DNA of 64,000 bases, taken from the NCBI RefSeq assembly GCF_019798055.1, contig NZ_JAHOPH010000002.1:62001-126000 (forward strand), given 5' to 3'. Below, one piece after another: positions 11,301-19,392 of this stretch (its first letter is position 1; each line of letters begins with the position of its first letter). A program made the position numbers and the translations under genes. Source of the DNA: Salsipaludibacter albus (GTDB taxonomy: Bacteria > Actinomycetota > Nitriliruptoria > Nitriliruptorales > Nitriliruptoraceae). The notes beneath the pieces are model-generated. The model worked only from the letters and a program-made list of their open reading frames with translations, was not told where the DNA came from and did not search any database.

Positions 11301-11732
11301 TGCAACGAGTACGGCTGCAACCCGGACTGGAGTCCGTGGCAGGCCGGCACGACCCAGGCGCCGCCTCCGCCACCGCGGACGATCACCATCACCCGTGGCG
11401 CCGACTCGGGCTGGGACGCGGACTGCACCTCCAACCTGTGCCACTACGCCCGGGTCAGCATGTCGGGGTGGGCGGCCAACCGGACCTACAACTACTACTG
11501 CCAGTTCCGCAACGAGAACACCGGCGCGCTGACCTACACCGGCGGCCCGTGGAGCTCGATGCACGACGGGTCGTCCATGCGCACGAACGGCTCCGGCTCG
11601 TTCGGCCCCAAGGACGCCCACTGCTTCATGCAGGGCGACCCGTGGGACCGCGAGGTCCGGATCGGCATCACCGCCAGCGGCAGCAGCACCGTGATCCAGT
11701 GGTCGGCCTGGTCCGACTGGCCACAGGGCTAG
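5325..11732 (+). CDS. Giant exported protein with cadherin/Ig-like and FN3 repeats
   Basis: A 2135-residue protein. An N-terminal signal segment (residues 1-30: Arg-rich, then a hydrophobic core) is followed by a region of repeated short beta strands (about 33-365) that may be a propeller, and an acidic Glu/Asp linker to about 405. Eleven cadherin/Ig-like repeats then run to about 1458. They carry signatures such as NRPPVA and VLxNDxDPDGD, a known calcium-binding type of motif. Six FN3 domains follow (about 1460-2018), with the recurring YRFRVRAxN and WSxWS patterns. The C-terminal 117 residues contain five Cys, and no sortase motif or anchor helix is visible. The protein is probably exported and attached to or released from the envelope. 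It starts the operon-like run of MoxR-DUF58-transglutaminase genes. Confidence 0.85.
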   Translation: MALSARRLRGVASLTVAVVAASSIAFTAIQADGRPASTEETNDGGAWLLDRRASAVGHVNRATREVTGAVRAADAGSDFWVDQSADTVLVHNTSNQSISVVDGRTYAATATAPVGFPADVAAVDGGVTIATIEPLQVWQMPVSEFTALDTDLADVDATIASTAPGQAVVTPTDVVVAADADGVGHWLFPDGRQEEVDLPLEAELVGVTALGDDLVAVDAGGRLAVSAPGGTASLVESDPAALEGVTWQQPGPAAPMVVGTRADGATVVVDRASGEVETAVALDGQDPVAPIVHGGCVFALVQQPATFARQCGEDVAETPISGHGGGPLTMRLVNGWVWINAVDTGQAWVVDEQGDLEEVDDVGDALEQDEEETEEDPEEGESTRQRQDNEADEVGTADKLDDDGRNEPPTANPDEVVGRQGDPIVVNVLANDTDPDGDVLLVTSAGTRDDTALVEVTADQRYVQVTPPVDFTGVVTFEYAISDGRGGTDGTTSTLEVVPDDEADNQPPTPETDFVAAAPGAAASVNVLDNDTDPEGDSLVLLEIEGEGATVVSAPDGEVTVTPDEAAAGELELGYTVADSFGATASGRVRVDVRTVEEANRPPDARNDSGTTTVGKPIVFNLLDNDADPDGDRITVSGPPTSVSTPSGGDEVYTSLSPDGVFLIEAPVAGDYVFRYQVSDGAFSDEAQIRVLVREEEENRPPVAVRDDAVIPAGATRVVQALRNDGDPDGDVIAITGWTGSPGLVVERIEGIGFRVTALPTASPREVFTYEVSDGVNDPVLATVVVTVSEATGEDQRPVAKPDVVEVQPGQSVAVPVLRNDFDPEGGSLEVVTITERDDATLAVGGAGQSVIVTLPGSARLGFTFGYEITDDAGNRASTTVEVQVVQPGDRNRPPVAVPDITTTLERTPVVVDVLGNDSDPDGDALQVESIASQPVGGSARVLEDGTLEYTPLGDFTGTDRFDYALVDARGARVTGQVLVGVMLPDENRPPIAVPDTVEVVAGTQRGLLDVLVNDLDPDGDRLVVTDTSDVRLGEVAIAPGGTGVLYTPPDVPEDGQDRDLAFRYSIDDGAGHTVDGTVHVTVLAEAEPVPPVANDDQAGPTTAGEAVVVEVLANDLDPDGDPADLDVSSDDPAVRVRPDGRVSITPGDTTRSYVYEVTDADDLTASAAVTVIVVDNRAPVVESRQVETAFETPVEVDVTGQASDPDGDRLLFVCCDQVRGGTPEITSADATTLEVRFVPNPGFDGEAGFAFTVDDDNGHQVAGSVLVTVEPEANRPPEVADREVTAEVGRTTTLDLAGLVTDPDTEDEHTFELSEQGGPMSLSRSGDRVVIDPEITATGQTGTFVVTATDEAGNTGAGRVTVPLTASTLPPPVATGDRARTTQGVEVSVPVLANDIGDGLRVVSASSPDGTADVRGDQVVFRPDNDFFGTAVVTYTIGDEQRTEARQDTAQARVDVIGFPGKPATPRVVADSREATINWSAPAANGSPIDGYELEHDQGGSQALGTSTTHQWTALDNGTSYRFRIRATNEAGPSPWSDWSPAVIPNEVPGRPAAPQVDFADEALDVDWTAPANDGTAILRYELEIGGGTTGSREIPPGGSRTAYTWEGLSNGTNHQFRVRAINAAGESAWSSWSATEHPLTTPDAPEVGDVSNGPNYLQISWNRPYDGGDTIQRYQVQRRDAGGGSTSEASVSGASTTSYRWGDLPNGKEFQFRVRAINRAEATSDGWSAWSAPAKACDVPDRPGAPGASRGDRQVDVSWSAPGANGCGITGYDVQHDQASTVRTAGASATSLNWSGLTNGTTYRFRVRAGNEQGSGGWSDWSSAATPAGAPFAPPGFSGAPVTGENGHVRLTWNAADANGAGIDRYEVRVNAGPWQGVGGAGTRAHTVTGLNPGTTYTFRVRVVNAVGPGEVSSTSVAARGYPSRIGSLSVNESTRGQLTWNWGAPSGNGGGVDEYRVQRDGAANVTTSSRTYTWRNLGDNVTRRVQVRACNEYGCNPDWSPWQAGTTQAPPPPPRTITITRGADSGWDADCTSNLCHYARVSMSGWAANRTYNYYCQFRNENTGALTYTGGPWSSMHDGSSMRTNGSGSFGPKDAHCFMQGDPWDREVRIGITASGSSTVIQWSAWSDWPQG

Positions 11733-11808
11733 CACGCCCCCGCTCCCGACCGGCGCCCGAACACGCCGGCTCGGTCCACACCACCAGACACCGAACGGCC
11801 CCGAACCC

Positions 11809-12780
<972 letters not shown>

Positions 12781-12782
12781 GC

Positions 12783-13955
12783 GTGTCCCGCCTCGCCCCA
12801 CTCCGACGGTTCGTCCCGCTCACCGGGACGGGCCTGGTCGTGCTCGTGGCGGGGGTGGGGTTCTGGATCCTGGGCTGGCGGCTGGGCTGGGTCGAGGCAC
12901 TCATCGTCGCCGCCGGCTGCCTGCTGGCGGTCCTGGTGGCCGTCCCGTTCGTGGTGGGTCGGCTGCGCCTGGAGGTCTCCCGTGACCTGGAACCGGTCCG
13001 GGTGATGGAGGGCGAGCCCGCCCTGGCCGTGCTGACCGTCACCAACACCACGTCGCGTCCCCTGTCGCCCCGCACGGTCGAGGACACCGTCGACGACCAA
13101 CGCCTCGAGGTCGAGGTGGGCGCGCTCAAGCCCGGCGAGTCGATGGAGTCGGTCTACAACCTGCCCACCGACCGACGCGGCCGCCACGTGATCGGGCCGG
13201 CGATGATCGTCAAGGCCGACCCGCTGGGGTTGATGCGACGCGAGGTCGTCCAGACCCGCCAGGACGTCCTGTGGGTGCATCCACGGCACCGGGTCGTGGC
13301 GTCCCTGCCGGTGGGCTTCGCCAAGGACCTCGAGGGACCGACGTCGGACGCCTCCCCGGCCGGCGACGTGGCGTTCCACGCCCTGCGCGAGTACCAGGTC
13401 GGCGACGACTACCGCCACATCCACTGGCTGTCGACGGCGCGCGCGGGCGAGGTGATGGTGCGTCACTACGTCGACAACCGGCGACCCCACCTGGGCGTGG
13501 TGCTGCACGACCGTCGGGCCGACTGGGAGGACCCGGACCGCTACGAGCTGGGGGTGCGGATCGCCGCGTCGCTGTCGGTCTCCTCGATGGTCCACCGCCA
13601 GCCGGTGTCGACCCTCCACGGGACCGACACGATCCTGGGTGCCCGACACGCCGGGACGAGCGAGGACCTGCTCGACCGCCTGACCGAGGTCCGGGCGGGG
13701 GAGGGTGCCAGCCTGGCCGACGCCGTCGGGCACCTGCGACGCACCGAGCTGCAGGTGTCGGCCACGGCGTTGGTGGTCGGCCCGGGCGTGGCCCGCGACG
13801 ACCTCCTGGCATCGGTGCGCAGCGCTCGCCGGCTGGGCCGGGTCGTGCTGGTGCGGGTGGACGCCCCGGAGCCGTTGGCCGTGCCGGGCGCCAAGGTGCT
13901 CGAGGTCGCGGCGCTGGACGAACTGGTCGCCGCCTGGAACCGGATGGTCCGATGA
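12783..13955 (+). CDS. DUF58 membrane protein (MoxR partner)
   Basis: A 390-residue protein with two hydrophobic segments in the first 60 residues, then a beta-rich domain. The DUF58 hallmark REYQVGDDYRHIHWLSTAR lies near residues 200-220, followed by a VWA-like fold. The GTG at 12783 lies 2 bp after the MoxR stop; the stop itself overlaps the next start as ATGA. DUF58 proteins are regular partners of MoxR ATPases and of transglutaminase-like membrane proteins, which is exactly the gene order here. The substrate is not known. Confidence 0.85.
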   Translation: MSRLAPLRRFVPLTGTGLVVLVAGVGFWILGWRLGWVEALIVAAGCLLAVLVAVPFVVGRLRLEVSRDLEPVRVMEGEPALAVLTVTNTTSRPLSPRTVEDTVDDQRLEVEVGALKPGESMESVYNLPTDRRGRHVIGPAMIVKADPLGLMRREVVQTRQDVLWVHPRHRVVASLPVGFAKDLEGPTSDASPAGDVAFHALREYQVGDDYRHIHWLSTARAGEVMVRHYVDNRRPHLGVVLHDRRADWEDPDRYELGVRIAASLSVSSMVHRQPVSTLHGTDTILGARHAGTSEDLLDRLTEVRAGEGASLADAVGHLRRTELQVSATALVVGPGVARDDLLASVRSARRLGRVVLVRVDAPEPLAVPGAKVLEVAALDELVAAWNRMVR

Positions 13956-16219
13956 GGGGTCGGATGCCACTCCACCTCACCGGGCTGGCGGTCGTCGTCG
14001 CCCTCCTGGCCGCGTTGTCGCTGGTCCCGGCGATCGGCTTCGGCAGCGTCCTGGCCGGCTGGTCGTTCCTGTGGGCACCGATCGTGGCCGTGGTGGCCGC
14101 GGGTGCGGTCACCGTCTTCGCCCAGTGGCGCCGGTTGCTGGTCGGCGAGTCGATCGCCCTGTCGCTGGTGATGTTCCTGCTGGTCGGTGTCGTGGCGATC
14201 GGTGGCAGCCCCACGCCGGCGGCGGTCAGCACGTTCCTGCACGGCCTGGTCGACGGCTGGGCCGAGCTGCTGACCTCGTTCGCGCCGGCCGACGTGACCC
14301 CGACCTTCCTGGTGCTGCCCTACACGCTGGCGTGGCTGGGGATGCTGACCGGTGGCGAGATCCTGCGTGGCACGACCACGCCCGGGCTGCCGGCGCTCGG
14401 ACCGCTGGTGATGCTCGGCGTGTCGGTGCTGTTCTCGATCGAGAACCGCGCGATCGCGATCACCCAGGGGGTGGCGGCGGTCCTGTTGACCCTGGTGCTG
14501 GGGCTGGTGCAGCAGGCCCAGCAGCGCACGACCCGGTCCGACCTGACGACGGGGTCGAGCCACCGGTGGCGGGGTCGCGGCCTGGTCGCCGCGGTCGCGT
14601 TGCTGGTGCTGGTCGTCGCCCTGGCGCCGGTGCTCGGACCCCGCCTGCCGGGGGCCGACGCCAACCCCCGCTTCGAGCTGCGCGAGCGACTCGAGCCACC
14701 GTTCAACCCGCTCAACCTCCCGTCCCCGCTCGCCCAGGTCAAGGGCGAGCTGGAGGGCGACCGCGCCGAGGAGGTCGTGCTGCGTGTGACGACCGACGAG
14801 CCCGTGCGGCGCTGGCCGGTGGCGGTCATGGGCAGCTACGACGGGCGCGTGTGGACGGTGGCCGAGTCGGCCGACAGCGGGGCGGGGCAGTACCGCCCGG
14901 TCGACACCCAGTTCCCGGCCGTCGACGACGGCGAGGTGGACCTGTCCGTGGACCCGGTCGAGGCGACCGTGCAGGCCGTCGACCTCCGGGACAACTGGCT
15001 CCCCACCCCCGGCTGGCCACGCCGACTCACCAGCCCCGACGAGCTCGACGTGCGCTACAACGAGGTGACCGGCAACGTCGTGCTGCCCCAGCGGGTCCCC
15101 GACGGCGCCACTTGGACCGTCACCGCCGTGCCCCGGGTCGAGGTGGACGACGAGGCCATGGCCGGCGTCGACGTCGCCCTCGAGGAGGCCGGGTCCGACC
15201 TGGCGGCGGTGCCACCCGTGCTGCGGACCCTGGCCGGCGACCTGGTCGAGGGGCTCGACCCGGGCTGGGAGCAGGTCGCGGCGATCCGGGACCTGCTGCT
15301 GGAGGACGGCTACTACGACCTGTCGCCGGAGACCCCGCCGGGCCACAGCTTCTTCCACCTGTCGCGGTTCCTCGAGGACCCCGAACGGATCGTCGGGTTC
15401 GAGGAGCAGTACGCCGCGTCGGCTGCCGTGCTGGGGCGACTCGCCGGGGTCGGCGTCCGCGTGGTGGTCGGCTACGACGTGCCCGCCGAGCGCTTCGACG
15501 ACCGCCCCACGGAGATCCGCGCCGGCGACCTGTCGGCATGGGTCGAGGTCCGGGCGGACGGGTTCGGATGGGTGCCGGTGGACGTCACCCCGACCGACGA
15601 GTCCGCTCCCGAGGCGTCCGAGGCCACCCAGACGGTCGAGGACGTGGCGATCCCGAACCCCCCGCCGCCTCCGCCCCCACCGCCACAGGTGGAGCGACCC
15701 GAGCAGCCGCCGGTCGAGGAGGAGTCCGAGGAGCCCGAGGAGGACGACGAGGACGAGGCGGCCACCGGACCGAACCTGCCGATCCTCGTCGCCGGCGTGG
15801 GCATCGGGATGCCGCTGCTGGCGCTCGGGCTGTTCATGGCTGTCGTGCTGGCACTGAAGGCCCGCCGACGGCGCCGCCGCGAGCACGCGCCGGACGCCGC
15901 GACCCGGCTGTCCGGGGCGTGGGAGGAGCTGCGCGACCGCTTCGACGAGCGCGGGCTGCGGGCGACGCCCACGGCGTCTCCCCGCGAGGTCGCGTTCGCC
16001 GTGGCCGACCGCTTCCCGTCGGCGCGTGGCGTGATGGTCGACCTCGCCGACCGGGTGGACCGGGGTGCCTTCCACCCGCTGCCGCCCGACGACGAGACCG
16101 CGGCCGGTGCCTGGACGCTGAGCGACGAGGCCAGCCGCGAGCTGGACCGGGACCGGTCGACGTGGGAGCGTTGGCGCGCCAGACTGAGCGTGGCGCCACT
16201 GCGCCGGAAGGACACGTGA
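13952..16219 (+). CDS. Multi-pass transglutaminase-fold protein lacking catalytic Cys and His
   Basis: A 755-residue protein. About six membrane helices (residues 5-230) are followed by an external region with a transglutaminase-like domain (about 440-550), a Pro/Glu-rich linker, another membrane helix (about 610-635) and a cytoplasmic tail resembling DUF4129. In active relatives the domain reads G-Y-C-E-Q-F-A and H-A-W-x-E-V. Here the first is G482-F-E-E-Q-Y-A (Cys replaced by Glu484) and the second L-S528-A-W-V-E-V (His replaced by Ser). The Asp of WVPVDVTP (544) remains. It is therefore probably a non-enzymatic binding module. Start and stop overlap both neighbours. Confidence 0.85.
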   Translation: MRGRMPLHLTGLAVVVALLAALSLVPAIGFGSVLAGWSFLWAPIVAVVAAGAVTVFAQWRRLLVGESIALSLVMFLLVGVVAIGGSPTPAAVSTFLHGLVDGWAELLTSFAPADVTPTFLVLPYTLAWLGMLTGGEILRGTTTPGLPALGPLVMLGVSVLFSIENRAIAITQGVAAVLLTLVLGLVQQAQQRTTRSDLTTGSSHRWRGRGLVAAVALLVLVVALAPVLGPRLPGADANPRFELRERLEPPFNPLNLPSPLAQVKGELEGDRAEEVVLRVTTDEPVRRWPVAVMGSYDGRVWTVAESADSGAGQYRPVDTQFPAVDDGEVDLSVDPVEATVQAVDLRDNWLPTPGWPRRLTSPDELDVRYNEVTGNVVLPQRVPDGATWTVTAVPRVEVDDEAMAGVDVALEEAGSDLAAVPPVLRTLAGDLVEGLDPGWEQVAAIRDLLLEDGYYDLSPETPPGHSFFHLSRFLEDPERIVGFEEQYAASAAVLGRLAGVGVRVVVGYDVPAERFDDRPTEIRAGDLSAWVEVRADGFGWVPVDVTPTDESAPEASEATQTVEDVAIPNPPPPPPPPPQVERPEQPPVEEESEEPEEDDEDEAATGPNLPILVAGVGIGMPLLALGLFMAVVLALKARRRRRREHAPDAATRLSGAWEELRDRFDERGLRATPTASPREVAFAVADRFPSARGVMVDLADRVDRGAFHPLPPDDETAAGAWTLSDEASRELDRDRSTWERWRARLSVAPLRRKDT

Positions 16220-16869
16220 TGACCGACGGCGACCACCGCCGTGACCCGTCCCGGGAGCCCGACGACGCCCGGGACCGGCCCGCTGACCCCCTGGACGACG
16301 ACCGGACCGTGGCGGCCGACGACCTCGACGCCCTGCTGGCGGAGGTCGACGAGATGCCTCCGGAGCCGGTGGACGACCTGGCCGACGACCGGACCGTTGC
16401 CGCCGACCCGGCGCCGGACCCCGCCCCGATCGACGACGACCTGACGGTCCCGGCCGACGACCTGCCGCCGACGACCTCCGACCCGGCGCGGGAGCGGACG
16501 GGCGACGACCCGTGGATCCGCCCCACCCCGGACCGGCCGGCGACGCCTCCCGCGCAGACCTCGCCGGCCCCGACCACCTCCGAGCCGACCGCTCCGGCGC
16601 CCACCGCCTCAGAGCCGCCTGCGCCCACCGAGCCGGCTGCGCCCGAGCCGACGGACGACCACACCGTCGAGTCCGGGACCAAGCACCCGGTGGTCGCACC
16701 GGCGGGGGCCGCGCCCGCCATGGTCGACGACGACGAGCGATGGCGCCCACCCACCCGGACCGGCGGAGCGCTCGCGACCGGGAGCACGCGGTCGTGGCCG
16801 GCCTTCCTGGTGCCTGCCGTCGCCATCGTGGTGGTCGCGGCGATCATCCTGCTGGTAGTGCTGTTGTGA
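16219..16869 (+). CDS. Tail-anchored disordered protein with repeated DDxTV motifs
   Basis: A 216-residue protein. Residues 1-190 are acidic and Pro/Thr/Ser-rich with little predicted structure. The last 25 residues are a strongly hydrophobic helix (AFLVPAVAIVVVAAIILLVV), giving a C-terminal membrane anchor with the bulk in the cytoplasm. Four near-identical sites occur: DDDRTVAADD, ADDRTVAADP, DDDLTVPADD and TDDHTVESGT. Threonines in acidic surroundings followed by a hydrophobic residue are typical kinase targets and FHA ligands. Lying between the transglutaminase-like gene and the PP2C and FHA genes, it is a good candidate for a membrane docking platform. This is inference; no homologue is recognised. 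Confidence 0.75.
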   Translation: MTDGDHRRDPSREPDDARDRPADPLDDDRTVAADDLDALLAEVDEMPPEPVDDLADDRTVAADPAPDPAPIDDDLTVPADDLPPTTSDPARERTGDDPWIRPTPDRPATPPAQTSPAPTTSEPTAPAPTASEPPAPTEPAAPEPTDDHTVESGTKHPVVAPAGAAPAMVDDDERWRPPTRTGGALATGSTRSWPAFLVPAVAIVVVAAIILLVVLL

Positions 16870-17663
16870 GCCCCACGCGACTGGACGACGACGACACCAT
16901 TCCGACCGACGGCCAGGCCGCGCTGGCCGACCTCGCCGCCGGGCTGGAGCTGGTCGTGGCCGACTGGGGTGTCGCCAGCGCGACCGGTCGGGTCCGCGAC
17001 GTCAACGAGGACGCGTGGGGCCAGGACGGCCGACGGTTCGTCGTGGCCGACGGGATGGGCGGCCACGAGGGCGGTGCACTCGCCTCGCGCACCGCGGTCC
17101 GCGCCTTCCTCGCCGGTGATGCGGAGGCACCCTGGGCCGAGCAGGTCGCGGTCGTCAACGACCGGGTCCGGGCGGCTGCGGACCAGGCCGGGACACCCGG
17201 TGCCGGGACCACGATGGTCGCGGTGCGGGTGCGGGGCCGAGGTGCCACGATCGCCTCCGTGGGGGATTCGCGGGTCTATCGCTGGCGCGGCGGCACGGTC
17301 GACGCGGTGACCGCCGACCACACCCTGGCCAGCGACCTGCTCGCGGTCGGCGTGAACGCCGACCGACAGCGGCGGCGTGGCGTCCGGGTCAGTGGCCTGA
17401 CCTCGTTCCTGGGGGTCGAGCCGGCCCGGTTGCGGGCCGACGTCACCGAGGTCGAGCTGCGCCACGACGACCGGCTCGCTCTGGTCAGCGACGGCATCCA
17501 CGGGCAGCTGGACCGTGCCACGGTGGCCGGGCTGGTGGGACGGGACAGCCCCCAGGCGGCGGCCGACGCGCTGGTCGCGGCCGCCGAGTCGGCCGGTGGG
17601 CGGGACAATGCCACCGCGCTGGTCGTCGAGCTGGCGCTGGACGCGACGGAGGACGGATCATGA
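16866..17663 (+). CDS. PP2C-family Ser/Thr phosphatase
   Basis: A 265-residue PPM/PP2C phosphatase. Metal- and phosphate-binding motifs are visible in order: RDVNEDAW, VADGMGGHEGG, GTTMVAV, SVGDSRVYRWRGG, LVSDGIHGQL and GGRDNATALVV. It starts at a GTG inside a GTGA overlap. The first 15 residues contain DDDDTIPTD, the same acidic-Thr motif as the neighbouring tail-anchored protein, so the phosphatase itself may be a phospho-target. It presumably reverses phosphorylation by the kinase encoded at 3657-5072. Confidence 0.92.
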   Translation: MSPTRLDDDDTIPTDGQAALADLAAGLELVVADWGVASATGRVRDVNEDAWGQDGRRFVVADGMGGHEGGALASRTAVRAFLAGDAEAPWAEQVAVVNDRVRAAADQAGTPGAGTTMVAVRVRGRGATIASVGDSRVYRWRGGTVDAVTADHTLASDLLAVGVNADRQRRRGVRVSGLTSFLGVEPARLRADVTEVELRHDDRLALVSDGIHGQLDRATVAGLVGRDSPQAAADALVAAAESAGGRDNATALVVELALDATEDGS

Positions 17664-19060
17664 GCGAGCGCGACGGGACCGGGATCCGGGTGGCCGGGCT
17701 GCAGGTCGCGCCCGGCGAGGGACGACTCGCCCGCAGCGACGACGCGGTGCTGTTCGTCCCGGCGTGGGACGATGGTGCGGACGCGCTGCTGGCGGCCTTC
17801 GCGGACGCCCCGGCCGGTGGCGCCGTCGACGCCGTGACCACGGCCGTGGTCGAGCACGAGTTCGCGGTGCCCCCGTTCGCCTGCCTGGCGTGGTCGTCGG
17901 TGCTGTCGCTGGTCGTGTTCGGTGACCTCGCGGTCCAGACCGACCATCCGGCGGTGCCGCTGTTGTCCGGCGCCGGGTCACGCACCTGGGTCGAGCACAC
18001 CCTGCGGCGTGCCGCCGACCGCGTGGTGGTCACGGTCGACCCGCCCGAGGGCGACCCGCCCAGCGACCTGGTCGCCGGGGTCGTCCCCGCCGCCGGCTTC
18101 GCCCTGGAGCTGGTCGGGACCACGGGGCCTGCCAGGGGGCCTGCGACGGGGCCGTCCGCGGGGCATGCCGATGCGGCCCCGGAGCCGGCGAGCACGCACG
18201 AGCCCGAGGTCGTCACCGGCCACGCGGGACAGGTCGTGTCCGGCTCCGCCCCGGTCCCGGCCGTCGACCCGGAGCCCGCGTCTCGGCCGGACACCGACGC
18301 CCCCTCTCCGTCCCTGGACCCCGAGCCCTCCCCGCCGCCTGCGTCGTCGCGCCCGGAGTCGTCACCTTCGTCGGCCTCGGACGTGTCGCCGTCCCGGGAA
18401 CCGTCATCGGACGACCTCGACCTCCCACCGGCCGTGGGGACCCAGGACCTCGACTCCCTGGAGGCCATTCGGTCGGCCGTCGTGGGCGACCAGTCCGCCG
18501 CCGCCGCGTCGGGCACCGCGCCACCCGCGCCGCCCGCCGACGCGACGAGCGAGGACGCCGAGACGGACGGCGGAACCGCACGACTCGACACCCCGACGAC
18601 GGTGCTGGGCGGGCCGGCGCTGGTCGAGGCCAGCACCTGCCCCCAGGGCCACCTGACCCCGGCCGGATCGACGTCCTGTCGGGTGTGCGGCGTGGGCATG
18701 GCCGGAGATGCCGACGTCACGACGGTCCGTCGACCCCAGCTGGGCGTGCTGCGACTCGACGACGGCAAGATGCTGCCGCTGGACCGCAACTACCGGATCG
18801 GTCGTCGCCCGTCGGCCGACGACACCGCGACTGCGGCCCAGATCGAGGGCGAGAAGATCTCTCGGACCCACGTCGAGGTGGTCCTGCGTGGCTGGGACGT
18901 GCTCGTGCGGGACTGCGACTCGACCAATGGCACCTGGGTGGCCTCGGGACCGGACGAGCAGTTCCGCCGGGTCGACCCCGACGTCCCCGTGCGCATCGAG
19001 CCGGGCGCAGTCGTGCGCCTGGACCAACGGACCTTGACCTACGACGGCCCCGCCCGCTGA
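17660..19060 (+). CDS. Zinc-ribbon and FHA-domain protein
   Basis: A 466-residue protein. The N-terminal 160 residues form a compact unknown domain, followed by a long Pro/Ser/Asp-rich linker to about 300 that includes TPTTVLGG. A zinc-ribbon-like stretch follows with CPQGH and CRVC (about 325-350). The C-terminal FHA domain has YRIGRRP, the phospho-Thr contacts SRTHVEV and STNGTWV. It starts in an ATGA overlap with the phosphatase and ends the coupled operon. It presumably reads threonine phosphorylation made by the local kinase. Confidence 0.88.
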   Translation: MSERDGTGIRVAGLQVAPGEGRLARSDDAVLFVPAWDDGADALLAAFADAPAGGAVDAVTTAVVEHEFAVPPFACLAWSSVLSLVVFGDLAVQTDHPAVPLLSGAGSRTWVEHTLRRAADRVVVTVDPPEGDPPSDLVAGVVPAAGFALELVGTTGPARGPATGPSAGHADAAPEPASTHEPEVVTGHAGQVVSGSAPVPAVDPEPASRPDTDAPSPSLDPEPSPPPASSRPESSPSSASDVSPSREPSSDDLDLPPAVGTQDLDSLEAIRSAVVGDQSAAAASGTAPPAPPADATSEDAETDGGTARLDTPTTVLGGPALVEASTCPQGHLTPAGSTSCRVCGVGMAGDADVTTVRRPQLGVLRLDDGKMLPLDRNYRIGRRPSADDTATAAQIEGEKISRTHVEVVLRGWDVLVRDCDSTNGTWVASGPDEQFRRVDPDVPVRIEPGAVVRLDQRTLTYDGPAR

Positions 19061-19148
19061 CCCGTTCCCGTCGCTCCGACGCCCCGGTCGACCGACGTTC
19101 CGCCCCGACCCCTGCGTCGCCGACCCTCCCTCGGATCGATGCCCCACC

Positions 19149-19226
19149 CGATGTGAGTCGCGCTTCCCGATGTGATCTCGACGCGAGGACGCGTCCAGGT
19201 CACATCGCGATCGTGAAGTCACATCG
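19149..19226. repeat. Symmetric array of four CGATGTGA half-sites with hairpin core
   Basis: CGATGTGA occurs at 19149-19156 and 19168-19175. Its reverse complement TCACATCG occurs at 19200-19207 and 19219-19226. Both pairs have a 19-bp period, and both the inner and outer pairs are centred at 19187.5. The core GACGCG-AGGA-CGCGTC (19180-19195) extends the inner inverted repeat to about 17 bp per arm with two non-Watson-Crick positions. It could be an operator for a tetrameric or doubly bound regulator, a structured terminator, or a dispersed palindromic element. Confidence 0.6.
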
Positions 19227-19264
19227 CGAGGAGGTGGCGGGCGCGCGGGAGGTGGCGGGACAAT

Positions 19265-19308
19265 CCCCCGCTACGGGTGATGGACCCGTCCGGAGCCCGC
19301 CGTACCGT
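19265..19308 (+). promoter_or_regulatory. Candidate promoter of the EsxA-like gene
   Basis: The 16-mer CCCCCGCTACGGGTGA (19265-19280) matches the region-4 dyad consensus at 12 of 16 positions. It is followed by 22 bp and TACCGT (19303-19308). The block also resembles the upstream region of the first WXG100 gene (123-166) over about 30 bp. A perfect ACGGGT-GATGG-ACCCGT inverted repeat spans 19273-19289. Confidence 0.45.
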
Positions 19309-19392
19309 TCCATCCAGGAGCTCGGAGCAGCCGGGTTCGCCAGCCGGAGGCGGCCGACCCGCCCCCCCACCAACCACACGAGGAGCAGGACC

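Larger units (their letters stand above)
19061..19392. other. 332-bp intergenic region with hairpin array and promoter
   Basis: This gap separates the end of the FHA operon from the WXG100 gene. It contains no convincing reading frame. It holds the four-copy CGATGTGA array (19149-19226) and the candidate promoter (19265-19308), listed separately. Confidence 0.8.

Noticed and set aside
19149-19226. TGTGA and TCACA half-sites as a CRP/cAMP-receptor site
   Set aside because: The inner half-sites are 24 bp apart instead of the 6 bp of a CRP site, and the 19-bp repeat symmetry is not that of CRP.
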